A stretch of 64,000 nucleotides of DNA, taken from the NCBI RefSeq assembly GCF_000969605.1, contig NZ_JZUE01000001.1:372001-436000 (forward strand). The letters run 5' to 3'. This document shows, one piece after another, positions 28,966 to 41,554 of the stretch. Below the pieces are notes generated by a model that was given only the letters and a program-made list of their open reading frames with translations, was not told the origin of the DNA and searched no databases. The DNA is from Aquincola tertiaricarbonis (GTDB lineage Bacteria > Pseudomonadota > Gammaproteobacteria > Burkholderiales > Burkholderiaceae_C). A program made the position numbers and the translations under genes. The first letter of the stretch is position 1. Every line of letters begins with the position of its first letter.

Positions 28966-29577
28966 ATGATGGTGCTTTACTCTGGAACCACCGATCCTTA
29001 TTCGCACCGCTGCCGCTTCGTGCTGTTCGAAAAGGGAATGGACTTCGAGATCCGCGACGTGGATCTCTTCGCGAAGCCCGAAGACATCGCGCTGATGAAC
29101 CCGTACAACGAGGTGCCCATCCTCGTGGAGCGCGACCTCATCCTGTATGAGTCGCACATCATCAACGAGTACATCGACGAGCGCTTCCCCCATCCGCAGC
29201 TGATGCCCGGCGACCCGGTGGCCCGTGCGCGCGTGCGCCTGTTCCTGCTCAACTTCGAGAAGGAGCTGTTCTCCAACGTCAACCTGCTGGAAAGCCGCGG
29301 CGTGAAGGCCACCGAGAAGCAGCTGGAAAAGGCCCGCGCGCAGATCCGCGACCGGCTGACCCAGCTCGCGCCGATCTTCCAGAAGAACAAGTACATGCTG
29401 GGTGACGACTTCTCGATGCTGGACGTGGCCATCGCCCCGCTGCTGTGGCGCCTGGACTACTACGGCATCGAACTGTCGAAGAACGCCCTGCCGCTGCTGA
29501 AGTACGCCGAGCGCATCTTCTCGCGCCCGGCCTACATCGAGGCGCTGACGCCATCTGAAAAAGTGATGCGCAAGTAA
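28966..29577 (+). CDS. sspA: Stringent starvation protein A
   Basis: SspA is a glutathione-S-transferase-fold protein that binds RNA polymerase and helps in acid and starvation stress. The 203-residue product has the thioredoxin-like N-terminal domain (LYSGTTDPYSHRCRFVL, VPILVERDLILYESHIINEYID) and the helical C-terminal domain (DDFSMLDVAIAPLLWRLDYY). No catalytic Cys/Ser at the GST active position, as is typical for SspA. AAGAAGGGG precedes the start. sspB follows after six bases. Confidence 0.95.
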   Translation: MMVLYSGTTDPYSHRCRFVLFEKGMDFEIRDVDLFAKPEDIALMNPYNEVPILVERDLILYESHIINEYIDERFPHPQLMPGDPVARARVRLFLLNFEKELFSNVNLLESRGVKATEKQLEKARAQIRDRLTQLAPIFQKNKYMLGDDFSMLDVAIAPLLWRLDYYGIELSKNALPLLKYAERIFSRPAYIEALTPSEKVMRK

Positions 29578-29583
29578 ATCCGC

Positions 29584-30132
29584 ATGACGTCGCCGATCGC
29601 TCCCGAAGGGCAGGGCACCTCCACCCGCCCGTACCTGGTTCGTGCGTTGCACGACTGGTGCACCGACAACGGCTTCACGCCCTATGTCGCGGTCTTCGTC
29701 GACCGCAGCGTGCAGGTGCCGATGGAGTACGTGAAGAACAACGAGATCGTTCTGAACGTCGGTTTCGAGGCGACCAGCGGCCTGAAGCTCGGCAACGAGT
29801 TCATCGAGTTCCGCGCCCGCTTCGGCGGGCAGCCGCGCGACATCGTGGTGCCGATCGATCATGTGGTGGCGATCTATGCGCGCGAGAACGGCCAGGGCAT
29901 GGCCTTCCCGATGCCCACTGAAAGCACGACCGGGCCGCTGGCGGCCGACGAGGCGGTGACCCTCCCACCCGAACAGAACGAGCCGCCCAGTCCGACCCCG
30001 CTGCCCGGTGCAGGCGGGGTGCGCGGACTGCGCCTGGCGTCCGAATCCGAGGGTGATGCAGAGCCACGCGACGACGAACCGCCCGAGCCGCCCGCCGGTG
30101 GCAGCCGGCCTTCGCTCAAGCGCATCAAGTAA
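29584..30132 (+). CDS. sspB: ClpXP protease specificity-enhancing factor SspB
   Basis: SspB delivers ssrA-tagged and other substrates to ClpXP. The 182-residue product shows the conserved fold core (RPYLVRALHDWCTDNGFTPY, VDRSVQVPMEYV, EIVLNVG, FEATSGLKLGNEFIEFRARFGG) in about 110 residues. The rest is a long, Pro/Glu-rich flexible tail ending in RPSLKRIK, which corresponds to the short ClpX-binding motif at the C-terminus. The sspA-sspB pair is six bases apart and co-transcribed. Confidence 0.95.
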   Translation: MTSPIAPEGQGTSTRPYLVRALHDWCTDNGFTPYVAVFVDRSVQVPMEYVKNNEIVLNVGFEATSGLKLGNEFIEFRARFGGQPRDIVVPIDHVVAIYARENGQGMAFPMPTESTTGPLAADEAVTLPPEQNEPPSPTPLPGAGGVRGLRLASESEGDAEPRDDEPPEPPAGGSRPSLKRIK

Positions 30133-30142
30133 GCGCCGCGCC

Positions 30143-30148
30143 TAGAAT
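30143..30148 (+). promoter_or_regulatory. Candidate -10 element for the tRNA-Thr gene
   Basis: TAGAAT begins 20 bases ahead of the mature tRNA start, so transcription would begin a few bases before the tRNA. No matching -35 is seen; co-transcription with sspAB is possible too. Confidence 0.35.
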
Positions 30149-30162
30149 TTGTTGCAAGCCGT

Positions 30163-30238
30163 GCCGGCTTAGCTCAGTTGGTAGAGCACCCGCCTTGTAA
30201 GCGGAAGGTCTTCGGTTCGATTCCGAAAGCCGGCACCA
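30163..30238 (+). tRNA. tRNA-Thr (anticodon TGT)
   Basis: A 76-base cloverleaf with the CCA end encoded. The acceptor stem pairs GCCGGCT with AGCCGGC, the D-stem pairs GCTC with GAGC, the anticodon loop is CTTGTAA with U33 and anticodon TGT, and the T-arm is TTCGG-TTCGATT-CCGAA. It reads ACA (and ACG by wobble). It lies between sspB and the DciA-type gene. Confidence 0.97.
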
Positions 30239-30257
30239 CCCGCCTGCCAAGCCTGCG

Positions 30258-30578
30258 TCAGTCCCCGTTCATCACGCGGATGCGGATGGCCGGCGTGGGC
30301 AGGCCGGCTTCGCGCAACAGGTCGTCGAAGCGCGGCAGCATCTGGCGCAGCTTGGCGCCGACGGCGGTGTTGCTCACCAGCAGCGCCCAGCCCTCTTCAT
30401 CCACCGGGCCCGGGCGCACGTGGCGGCGCAGTGCGGGCGGCAAGGCCGGCTCGATGGCGCGGAAGCGCTCGTTCGATGCCTGCACCCGTTCCACCAGGCG
30501 CGCCAGGGGCGCGCTGCCCTCCAGGGCCTCGCTGATCGGGCGTGTCAGCGGCATGCCGCCGCGGGGTTGCTGTGCCAT
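30258..30578 (-). CDS. DciA family (DUF721) protein
   Basis: A 106-residue protein with a basic N-terminus and the helical DUF721 core (LVERVQASNERFRAIEPALP, a WALLVSNTAVGAKLRQMLPRFDDLL segment). DciA is the ancestral loader of the replicative helicase DnaB in bacteria without DnaC. The sequence is short and resembles the betaproteobacterial form that is encoded divergently from secA, as here. The last residues IRIRVMNGD form the short beta strand. Recognition is by pattern, so moderately sure. Confidence 0.72.
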   Translation of the reverse strand: MAQQPRGGMPLTRPISEALEGSAPLARLVERVQASNERFRAIEPALPPALRRHVRPGPVDEEGWALLVSNTAVGAKLRQMLPRFDDLLREAGLPTPAIRIRVMNGD

Positions 30579-30792
30579 CGGTGCAGTCTAGCCCCGGTGA
30601 TAGACTCGTTCGGCTTTGCGCCCCAGCGTTTGTCGTGACCGGCAAGCTGCTGTCCGCCTTGCGCCGCAAGGCAGCCGGGCGTTGCAAATCCGGCCTGCAC
30701 CCCCAGGTGCAGCGCTCGCGCCGCGTCGGCCCCTCCGGTCAACAGGCCCTGTACGGGTCGGCCGGCTTCTCTCCTTCCAGCTCGTTCAGCGC

Positions 30793-33537
<2,745 letters not shown>

Positions 33538-33587
33538 TCCGCCGCCGCCTGATCCCGCACCCGCACTGACCCGAACGGAGGCCGCCG

Positions 33588-34817
33588 ATGCCCGTGAACC
33601 TGCAAGCGCCCAACCCCGCCGACCTGAAACCCGTGGCGGGCGTGAAGATCGGCATCGCCATGGCCGGCATCCGCAAGGCCAACCGCAAGGACTTGGTGGT
33701 CTTCGCGCTGGATGAAGGCACGCAGGTGGCCGGCGTGTTCACCCGCAACCGCTTCTGCGCCGCGCCGGTGCAGGTGGGCCAGGCGCACCTGGCGGCCGGC
33801 CAGGGCATTCGCGCGCTGGTGATCAACACCGGCAATGCCAACGCCGGCACGGGTGACGACGGCCTGCAGCGTGCCCGCGCCACCTGCACTGCCGCTGCTC
33901 GGCTGATGCAGCTCGCGCCCGAGCAGGTGCTGCCGTTCTCCACCGGCGTGATCATGGAAACCCTGCCGGTGGATCGCATCGAGGCTGGCCTGCCCGCTGC
34001 TGTGGCCGACCTGCGCGCCGACGGCTGGGCCGACGCGGCGCAAGGCATCATGACCACCGACACGCTGCCCAAGGCCGCGTCGCGCCAGGTGCAGGTGGGG
34101 GGGCGCACCGTCACGGTGACCGGCATCGCCAAGGGCGCGGGCATGATCCGCCCGAACATGGCCACGATGCTGAGCTACGTCGCCACCGATGCCGTGGTCG
34201 ATCCCGCGCTGGTGCAGCCGCTGGTGCGCGAGGCGGCCGACCTGAGCTTCAACCGCATCACCATCGACGGCGACACCTCGACCAACGATTCCTTCGTGCT
34301 CATCGCCACCGGCCAGGCCGGCCATGCGCCGGTGACTTCGCTGGACGGCGCCGACGGCCGTGCGCTGCGCGACGCCGTGGTGGCCGTGGCCACCGAGCTG
34401 GCGCAGGCCATCGTGCGCGATGGCGAGGGCGCCACCAAGTTCATCACCGTGCAGGTGGACGGCGGCCGCACGGCGGACGAGTGCAAGCTGGCGGCCTATG
34501 CCATCGCGCATTCGCCGCTGGTCAAGACGGCCTTCTTCGCCAGCGACCCGAATCTCGGCCGCATTTTGGCCGCCGTGGGTTATGCCGGCATCGACGACCT
34601 GGACCAGTCGAGGATCGACCTTTTCCTGGACGATGTGCATGTGGCCCGCGCCGGCGGCCGTCACCCCGGCTACCAGGAAGCCGATGGCCAGCGTGTGATG
34701 AAGCAGAGCGAGATCACCGTGCGGGTGGACCTGCACCGCGGCGATGCCCAGGCCACGGTATGGACCTGCGATCTCTCGCACGACTACGTCAGCATCAACG
34801 CCGACTACCGCAGCTGA
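33588..34817 (+). CDS. argJ: Bifunctional glutamate N-acetyltransferase / amino-acid acetyltransferase ArgJ
   Basis: ArgJ recycles the acetyl group from acetylornithine to glutamate in arginine synthesis. The 409-residue precursor contains the self-cleavage site [14 protein letters not shown], with Thr193 as new N-terminal nucleophile of the beta chain, and the oxyanion-hole TGNAN/STGVIME motifs upstream. The C-terminal DPNLGRI and [12 protein letters not shown] are conserved. The presence of ArgJ indicates the cyclic acetyl route. It lies directly behind secA. Confidence 0.96.
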   Translation: MPVNLQAPNPADLKPVAGVKIGIAMAGIRKANRKDLVVFALDEGTQVAGVFTRNRFCAAPVQVGQAHLAAGQGIRALVINTGNANAGTGDDGLQRARATCTAAARLMQLAPEQVLPFSTGVIMETLPVDRIEAGLPAAVADLRADGWADAAQGIMTTDTLPKAASRQVQVGGRTVTVTGIAKGAGMIRPNMATMLSYVATDAVVDPALVQPLVREAADLSFNRITIDGDTSTNDSFVLIATGQAGHAPVTSLDGADGRALRDAVVAVATELAQAIVRDGEGATKFITVQVDGGRTADECKLAAYAIAHSPLVKTAFFASDPNLGRILAAVGYAGIDDLDQSRIDLFLDDVHVARAGGRHPGYQEADGQRVMKQSEITVRVDLHRGDAQATVWTCDLSHDYVSINADYRS

Positions 34818-34928
34818 TATTCGCCAGGCTGGCGGCTTGCAGCGCCTCGCATGGCGCTGTTAGCGTGGGGGATTGGCATGGCAGCGCCCACGAGGCGCGC
34901 CGCCGCTCCTTCCGCGAGACCCGAGCCC

Positions 34929-36269
34929 ATGAAGCTGCTGCTTCCGCGCCTGCCGGCCGCCTGGCTGCGCCGGCTGCAATTGCCGCCCACCGACCTGCTG
35001 CGCAACGCAGCGTACCGGCGGCTGTTCATCTCCATCCTGGCCAGCTCCCTGGGCGGGCAGGTGACGATGCTGGCCCTGCCGCTCACCGCTGCGCTGCTGC
35101 TGCATGCCACGCCCACGCAGATGGGCTGGCTCACGGCGATGGAGGTGCTGCCCTTCGTGCTGTTCTCGCTGCCCTCCGGCGTGTGGCTGGATCGCGTGCG
35201 CAAGCTGCCGGTGTACGTGGCGGGCGAGTTCTCGCTGGCGCTGGCGGTGCTCACCGTGCCGGCGGCCTGGGCGCTGGGCTGGCTCAGCATCGAATGGCTC
35301 TACGTGGTGGGCTTCATGATCGGCACGGTGTACACCGTGGCCGGCACCGCCGCGCAGATCGTGCTCACCCAGGTGGTGCCGCGCGAGCGGCTGGTGGAGG
35401 CGCATGCCAAGAATGCGCTGGCCACGTCGGGCGCCGAGGTGGCCGGGCCCGGCCTGGCCGGCGCATTGATCAAGATGGTGGGCGCGCCGATGGCGTTGCT
35501 GATTGATGCGGTGCTGCTGCTGCTGTCGGTGGGCATCCTGCGCGGCGTGCGCGTGGCGGAGCAACGCCAGCCGCGCTCCGGCGCCCGGTTCTGGCCGGAG
35601 CTGAAGGACGGCCTGCGCTTCGTCGCGCATCACCGGTTGCTGGTGGCGCTGGCCCTGGCCGTGGGCGGCTGGCAGATGTGCCACCACGCGGCCCTGGTGG
35701 TGCAGATCCTGTACGCCACGCGCGAGCTGGGCATGTCGGAGCGCGCGATCGGCCTGGCCTACGTGGCGATGGGCGCCGGCACGGTGCTGGCCAGCACGCT
35801 GGGCCACCGCATCAGCCAGCATGTGGGGCCGGGGCCCTGCCTGACGCTGGGCATCGGCTCCTGCAGCATCGGTTGGCTGCTGGCGGCGCTGGTGCCGCCG
35901 GGCTCGGCCGGCGTGGCCGCGTTCGTGCTGATGCTGATGCTGTTCGGCACCGGCGCGGTGCTCATCTTCATCAACTTCCTGGCGCTGCGGCAGGCGGTGA
36001 CGCCCGAGCCCATGCTGGGCCGCATGACCAGCACCATGCGCTGGTTGATCATCCTGCCGGCCGGGCCGGGGGCGTTGTTGGGCGGCTGGCTGGGCGAGCA
36101 TGTGGCGCTGCGCGCCGCGTTGCTGTTCGCCGGCCTGTGTGCCCTGCTGCTGGCGGTGGTGGCCGCGCGCCATCCGGTGATCCGCTCGGTGCGCAGCCTG
36201 CCGGCCCAGGCCGCGCCACCGGCCACGGGCGCCGAAGCCGCGGCCGATGCCATGCCGCTGAAGGCCTAG
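34929..36269 (+). CDS. MFS transporter, DHA3 (EntS-like) family
   Basis: A 446-residue major facilitator with twelve hydrophobic segments. The loop 2-3 motif appears as PSGVWLDRVRKLPV, the QVVPRERLVEAHAKNALATSGAEVAGPGLAG region matches the DHA3 subfamily of drug/siderophore exporters such as EntS and MefA. Substrate unknown. ATG 34929 is chosen because earlier in-frame starts would add a proline/arginine-rich stretch. A short AGCGCC/GGCGCT inverted repeat separates it from argJ, so its own promoter is possible. Confidence 0.85.
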   Translation: MKLLLPRLPAAWLRRLQLPPTDLLRNAAYRRLFISILASSLGGQVTMLALPLTAALLLHATPTQMGWLTAMEVLPFVLFSLPSGVWLDRVRKLPVYVAGEFSLALAVLTVPAAWALGWLSIEWLYVVGFMIGTVYTVAGTAAQIVLTQVVPRERLVEAHAKNALATSGAEVAGPGLAGALIKMVGAPMALLIDAVLLLLSVGILRGVRVAEQRQPRSGARFWPELKDGLRFVAHHRLLVALALAVGGWQMCHHAALVVQILYATRELGMSERAIGLAYVAMGAGTVLASTLGHRISQHVGPGPCLTLGIGSCSIGWLLAALVPPGSAGVAAFVLMLMLFGTGAVLIFINFLALRQAVTPEPMLGRMTSTMRWLIILPAGPGALLGGWLGEHVALRAALLFAGLCALLLAVVAARHPVIRSVRSLPAQAAPPATGAEAAADAMPLKA

Positions 36270-36312
36270 CAGGCGCGGCGTGTGCGGTGGTCGTCCATCG
36301 GCCGAGCGGTGG

Positions 36313-37089
36313 TCAATCGGCCGTGCCGTGCGCCACCGGCGCGAAGCGGTCCACCGCATCGGTGATTACGCCGTCGATGCCGGCGGCCTCGAGCTGCCGC
36401 GCGGCGTCGCCGTCGTTCACCGTGTAGCACAGCGCCCGCAGGCCGGCACCATGGATGCGGGCGATCACCGCGGCGTCCAGCGCCCGGTGGTTGGCCACCA
36501 CGGCCACGCAGCCGAGCGCCAGCGCTTCGTCCAGCCAGCCTTCACGCAGGCTGTCCAGCAGCAGCGCGCGCGGCACCTCCGGCGCGGTGTCGCGCGCCCC
36601 GGCCAGGGCCGCGGGCTGGAAGGAGCTGAAGAGCGGCGGCGGGGCTTGGTGCCGCGACGCCCACAGGCGCAGCACCTGCTGGCCCACGACCTCGCCGGTA
36701 CGGCGTTCGGTGCCCGGCGTGGGCTTGATCTCGATGTTCAGCGCAAAGCCGTTGCGCATCACATAGGCGGCGATGGCGTCCAGCCGCGGCAGGGGTTCGC
36801 CGGCGAAGTGCCGTGAATGCCAGCTGCCGGCGTCCAGCCGTGAGAGGTCTTCCCACCTGAGATCGCCGGCAGTGCCTGCGCCGTTGGTGGTGCGTTCCAG
36901 CGTGGCGTCATGCAGCAGGAAGGGCACGCCGTCGGCGCTGAGCTTCACGTCGCATTCAAACGCGCGGTAGCCGTACGAGGCGCCATGGCGGAACGCGGCC
37001 AGGGTGTTCTCCGGCGCCAGCTTGCCGGCACCGCGGTGAGCGATCCAGCGCGGGTAGGGCCAGGCGGCGCCGGCGTCAAACGGCAGCAC
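36313..37089 (-). CDS. ugpQ: Glycerophosphodiester phosphodiesterase
   Basis: UgpQ cleaves glycerophosphodiesters to glycerol-3-phosphate and an alcohol in the cytosol. The 258-residue TIM-barrel starts WIAHRGAGKLAPENTLAAF (His18-Arg19 and Glu27-Asn28 of the active site), includes ECDVKLSADGVPFLLHD with the metal-binding Glu/Asp and the second catalytic His, and ends with YTVNDGDAARQL. No signal peptide is present. It is the last gene of the ugpBAECQ operon, 12 bases behind ugpC, so substrate uptake and hydrolysis are co-expressed. Confidence 0.94.
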   Translation of the reverse strand: MLPFDAGAAWPYPRWIAHRGAGKLAPENTLAAFRHGASYGYRAFECDVKLSADGVPFLLHDATLERTTNGAGTAGDLRWEDLSRLDAGSWHSRHFAGEPLPRLDAIAAYVMRNGFALNIEIKPTPGTERRTGEVVGQQVLRLWASRHQAPPPLFSSFQPAALAGARDTAPEVPRALLLDSLREGWLDEALALGCVAVVANHRALDAAVIARIHGAGLRALCYTVNDGDAARQLEAAGIDGVITDAVDRFAPVAHGTAD

Positions 37090-37101
37090 GGCGCGACTAC
37101 C

Positions 37102-38190
<1,089 letters not shown>

Positions 38191-38199
38191 TGTGTTGTC

Positions 38200-39051
38200 C
38201 TATTTCTCGGTATCGACCAGGCCCTTGACGAACCACTTCTGCATCAGCATGACCACCAGCGCGGGCGGAATCATCGCCAGCATTGCGGTGGCCATGATGA
38301 GGTTCCACTCGTTGCCGGCTTCGCCGCCGGCAATCATCCGCTTGATGCCGATCACCACCGGGTACATGTCTTCCTGGGTGGTGACCAGCAGCGGCCACAG
38401 GTACTGGTTCCAGCCGTAGATGAACTGGATGACGAACAGCGCCGCGATGCTGGTGGTGGACAGCGGCACCAGCACATCCTTGAAGAAGCGCAGCGGCCCG
38501 GCGCCGTCGATGCGCGCGGCCTCCACCAGCTCGTCCGGCACCGTCATGAAGAACTGCCGGAACAGGAACGTGGCCGTGGCCGAGGCGATCAGCGGCACCG
38601 TCAGACCGGCATAGGTGTTGAGCATGCCCAGGTCGCTCACCACCTTGTAGGTGGGCCCGATGCGCACTTCCACCGGCAGCATCAGCGTGACGAAGATGGC
38701 CCAGAAGAACAGCTTGCGGAACGGGAACTGGAAGTACACCAGCGCAAAGGCGGACAGCAGCGAGATGGCGATCTTGCCGATGGCGATGACCAGCGCGCTG
38801 ATCAGGCTCACCATCATCATGCGGCCCACGGCGGCATTGGAGCCGCCGCCCGAGCCGGTGCCGAACAGCGCGGTGCGGTAGTTGTCGATCAGGTGCGCGC
38901 CCGGCAGCAGCGGCATCGGCTGCTGCACCACGTCCTGCGAGGTGTGGGTGGAGGCGACGAAGGTGAGATACACCGGGAACGCGACGATCGCCACGCCCAG
39001 CAACAGGATCACGTGGGCCAGGATGCCCCAGGTGCTACGGCGCTCGACCAT
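38200..39051 (-). CDS. ugpE: sn-glycerol-3-phosphate ABC transporter permease UgpE
   Basis: A 283-residue inner-membrane permease with six helices. The EAA motif is EAARIDGAGPLRFFKDVLVPLS, the site that contacts UgpC. The N-terminal RRSTWGILAHVILLLGVAIVAFPVY is the first helix. The ATG overlaps the ugpA stop as ATGA. The longer open frame upstream lies inside ugpA. Length and gene order equal those of E. coli UgpE. Confidence 0.95.
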   Translation of the reverse strand: MVERRSTWGILAHVILLLGVAIVAFPVYLTFVASTHTSQDVVQQPMPLLPGAHLIDNYRTALFGTGSGGGSNAAVGRMMMVSLISALVIAIGKIAISLLSAFALVYFQFPFRKLFFWAIFVTLMLPVEVRIGPTYKVVSDLGMLNTYAGLTVPLIASATATFLFRQFFMTVPDELVEAARIDGAGPLRFFKDVLVPLSTTSIAALFVIQFIYGWNQYLWPLLVTTQEDMYPVVIGIKRMIAGGEAGNEWNLIMATAMLAMIPPALVVMLMQKWFVKGLVDTEK

Positions 39052-39932
39052 CAGTAGTTCACTTTCTTCTCGACGAACTTGAACTGCACCACCGTCAGCG
39101 CGATGACGATCACCATCAGCACCACCGACTGCGCGGCCGAGCCGCCCAGGTCCAGCGCCTTGAAGCCGTCGTAGTACACCTTGTAGACCAGGATCGCGGT
39201 GTCCTTGCCCGGGCCACCCTGGGTGGCTGCGTCCACGATGGCGAAGGTGTCGAAGAAGGCGTACACCACATTGATCACCAGCAGGAAGAACGTGGTGGGC
39301 GACAGCAGCGGGAACTGGATCGTCCAGAACCGGCGCCACGGGCGTGCACCGTCGATGGCGGCCGCCTCGATCAGCGACTTGGGGATGCTCTGCAACCCCG
39401 CCACGAAGAACAGGAAGTTGTACGAGAGCTGCTTCCACACCGCCGCCATGACGATCAGCGTCATCGCATGGCCGCTGTTGAGCAGGTGGTTCCAGTCGAA
39501 GCCCAGCGCGCCCAGCGCATACGACACCACGCCGATGCTGGGCGCGAACATGAAGAGCCACAGCACGCCGGCCACCGCGGGCGCCACCGCATACGGCCAG
39601 ATCAACAGCGTGCGATAGAAGGTGGTGCCGCGCACCACGCGGTCGGCGAACACCGCCAGCACCAGCGAGATGATGATGCCCAGCGAGGCCACCAGCACCG
39701 AGAACACGGCCGTGGTGCTGAAGGATTCAAGGTAGGTGGGGTCGTCCCACAGGCGCTGGAAGTTCTCCAGGCCCACCCATTCCACCGAGGTGCCGAAGGC
39801 ATCCGATTGCTGGAACGACTGGACGAGCGCCTGCCCCGCGGGCCAGAAGAAGAAGATCAGGATGACCGCCAGCTGCGGGGCCAGCAGGGCCCAAGGCAGC
39901 CAGCGTGAACGGAAGACGACTCTTTTTTCCAT
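39051..39932 (-). CDS. ugpA: sn-glycerol-3-phosphate ABC transporter permease UgpA
   Basis: A 293-residue permease with six helices; the EAA loop reads [22 protein letters not shown]. The first helix is [21 protein letters not shown]. Forms a heterodimer with UgpE. It is separated from ugpB by 98 bases that contain a strong perfect hairpin, which may lower expression of the permease relative to the binding protein. Confidence 0.95.
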   Translation of the reverse strand: MEKRVVFRSRWLPWALLAPQLAVILIFFFWPAGQALVQSFQQSDAFGTSVEWVGLENFQRLWDDPTYLESFSTTAVFSVLVASLGIIISLVLAVFADRVVRGTTFYRTLLIWPYAVAPAVAGVLWLFMFAPSIGVVSYALGALGFDWNHLLNSGHAMTLIVMAAVWKQLSYNFLFFVAGLQSIPKSLIEAAAIDGARPWRRFWTIQFPLLSPTTFFLLVINVVYAFFDTFAIVDAATQGGPGKDTAILVYKVYYDGFKALDLGGSAAQSVVLMVIVIALTVVQFKFVEKKVNY

Positions 39933-39983
39933 GGGCGCGGCGGCGGTGCCGGCTTGTAGTTGTTGTTGTCATTGTCGCGCCCT

Positions 39984-40014
39984 GCAGCGCCGCGTCCTCC
40001 TCGTGCGGCGCTGC
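39984..40014 (-). promoter_or_regulatory. Perfect hairpin between ugpB and ugpA
   Basis: GCAGCGCCGC (39984-39993) pairs perfectly with GCGGCGCTGC (40005-40014) around an 11-base loop. There is no T-run on either side, so it is more likely an mRNA stabiliser and attenuating structure behind ugpB than a full terminator. Confidence 0.7.
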
Positions 40015-40030
40015 GGGCGTTCAGCCGGCT

Positions 40031-41338
40031 TCAGCGCGTGTTGGCCTTCTGGAACCGCTCGAGCTGCTCGTTGCCGCGCTTGACGATGGAGTCCAGCGCT
40101 TCCTTGGCCGTCTTCTTGCCGGCCCACACCTGTTCCAGTTCCTCGTCCTCGATGGCGCGGATCTGCAGGTAGTTGCCCAGGCGGATGCCGCGCGACTTGT
40201 CGGTCACCTTGCGGATCATCTGGTTCACCGCCACGTCGGTGCCCGGCTTCTCCTTGTAGAAGCCCGATTCCTCGGTTAGCTTGAACGAGGCCATGGTGAT
40301 CGGCAGGTAGCCGGTGCGCTTGTGGCTGGCGGACTGCACTTCCGGCTTGGACAGGTAGTTGAAGAAGGTGGCGATGCCCTTGTATTCCTCGGGCTTCTTG
40401 CCCGACATCACCCACAGGCTGGCGCCGCCGATCACGGTGTTCTGCGGTGCACCTTCCACGTCGGGGTAGTAGGGCAGGGGGGCCAGGCCGTAGGCGAACT
40501 TGGCGTTCTTGGCCACGTCGCCATAGAAGCCCGACGACGTGGTGATCATGGCGCACTCACCCGAGGTGAACGACGCCTGCGGCGTGGCGCTGCGGCCTTT
40601 GTAGACGAACAGCCCCTGCTTGGCCATGTTGGCCAGGTTCTCGATGTGCCGTACATGCAGCGGTGAGTTGACCGCCAGGCGCGCGTCCAGGCCGGCGAGG
40701 CCGTTGCGCTTGGTGGCGAACTCGACGTTGTGCCAGGCCGAGAAGCTTTCCAGCTGGGTCCAGTTCTGCCATGCCAAGGTGATCGGGCACTTGTGCCCGC
40801 TGGCCTTCAGCTTGGCCGCGGCCGACACCACTTCCGGCCAGGTGGCCGGTGCCTTGTCGGTGGGCAGGCCGGCGGCCTTGAAGGCGTCCTTGTTGAAGTA
40901 GAAGATGGTGGTGGAGCTGTTGAACGGGAAGCTCAGCATCTCGCCACTGGGCGCGGTGTAGTAGCCGGCCACGGCCGGGATGTAGGCGGCCGGGTCGAAC
41001 TTGAAGCCGGCGTCCTTCATCACCTTGCCGGCGGGCACGATGGCGCCCTTGCTGGCCATCATGGTGGCGGTGCCCACCTCGAACACCTGCAGGATGTGCG
41101 GCGCGTTGCCGGCACGGAAGGCGGCGATGGCCGCGGTCATCGATTCATCGTAGGCGCCCTTGTACGTGGGCACGATGCGGTAGTCCTTCTGGCTTGCGTT
41201 GAAATCCTTGGCCAGGTCGTTGACCCACTCGTTGTTCACGGCGGTCATCGAATGCCACCACTGGATCTCGACCTGGGCCTGGGCCCCGAAGGACGCGGCC
41301 AGCACGGCCGAGGCCAGCGCGAAAGACTTGAAATGCAT
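40031..41338 (-). CDS. ugpB: sn-glycerol-3-phosphate-binding periplasmic protein
   Basis: A 435-residue family 1 extracellular solute-binding protein with a signal peptide ending in GAQA (about residue 21). The mature protein starts QVEIQWWHSM, and the ligand region WHSM...YKGAYDESMTAAIAAFRAG, TSSGFYGDVAK and YLP matches UgpB. It captures glycerol-3-phosphate and glycerophosphodiesters. A Pho box 41 bases upstream of the start implies phosphate-starvation induction by PhoB. It is the first gene of ugpBAECQ. Confidence 0.95.
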   Translation of the reverse strand: MHFKSFALASAVLAASFGAQAQVEIQWWHSMTAVNNEWVNDLAKDFNASQKDYRIVPTYKGAYDESMTAAIAAFRAGNAPHILQVFEVGTATMMASKGAIVPAGKVMKDAGFKFDPAAYIPAVAGYYTAPSGEMLSFPFNSSTTIFYFNKDAFKAAGLPTDKAPATWPEVVSAAAKLKASGHKCPITLAWQNWTQLESFSAWHNVEFATKRNGLAGLDARLAVNSPLHVRHIENLANMAKQGLFVYKGRSATPQASFTSGECAMITTSSGFYGDVAKNAKFAYGLAPLPYYPDVEGAPQNTVIGGASLWVMSGKKPEEYKGIATFFNYLSKPEVQSASHKRTGYLPITMASFKLTEESGFYKEKPGTDVAVNQMIRKVTDKSRGIRLGNYLQIRAIEDEELEQVWAGKKTAKEALDSIVKRGNEQLERFQKANTR

Positions 41339-41378
41339 GCAGGAGACTCCGTGGGAGGGGTTTGAAGCCCGCCAGTAT

Positions 41379-41396
41379 TTTGAAGTTTTATGACAG
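41379..41396 (-). promoter_or_regulatory. Pho box (PhoB-binding site) upstream of ugpB
   Basis: On the minus strand the 18-mer CTGTCATAAAACTTCAAA matches the consensus CTGTCATAWAWCTGTCAY at 14 positions; the first half-site is perfect and the AT spacer is conserved. It lies about 41 bases before the ugpB ATG. Confidence 0.75.
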
Positions 41397-41411
41397 TCGC
41401 GTTTCTGTCAT
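41390..41411. promoter_or_regulatory. Perfect inverted repeat of the Pho half-site
   Basis: ATGACAG (41390-41396) and CTGTCAT (41405-41411) form a seven-base perfect dyad with an eight-base spacer. The right arm adds a second, oppositely oriented PhoB half-site facing the divergent FAD-oxidase gene. Confidence 0.6.
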
Positions 41412-41554
41412 GAAGCGCTGGCAGGGGCAACGGGGATAACCCGCCGACCGTCGGGCCGCCGCCCGGGCGCCGGAGGGCCGTGCGTTAACATCCGGCCCCC
41501 TTGCGTCAACCCCGCCCGGTGCCGTCGCCCGGGACGCGGCGGCGGTTAATCGAC

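Noticed and set aside
30579-30792. SecM-like arrest peptide or other leader gene before secA
   Set aside because: No short frame with ribosome site, signal peptide and arrest-like motif; in-frame upstream codons only extend SecA with unconserved residues.
34841-34858. AGCGCC/GGCGCT hairpin as terminator after argJ
   Set aside because: Only six base pairs and no T-run; kept only as a remark for the MFS gene.
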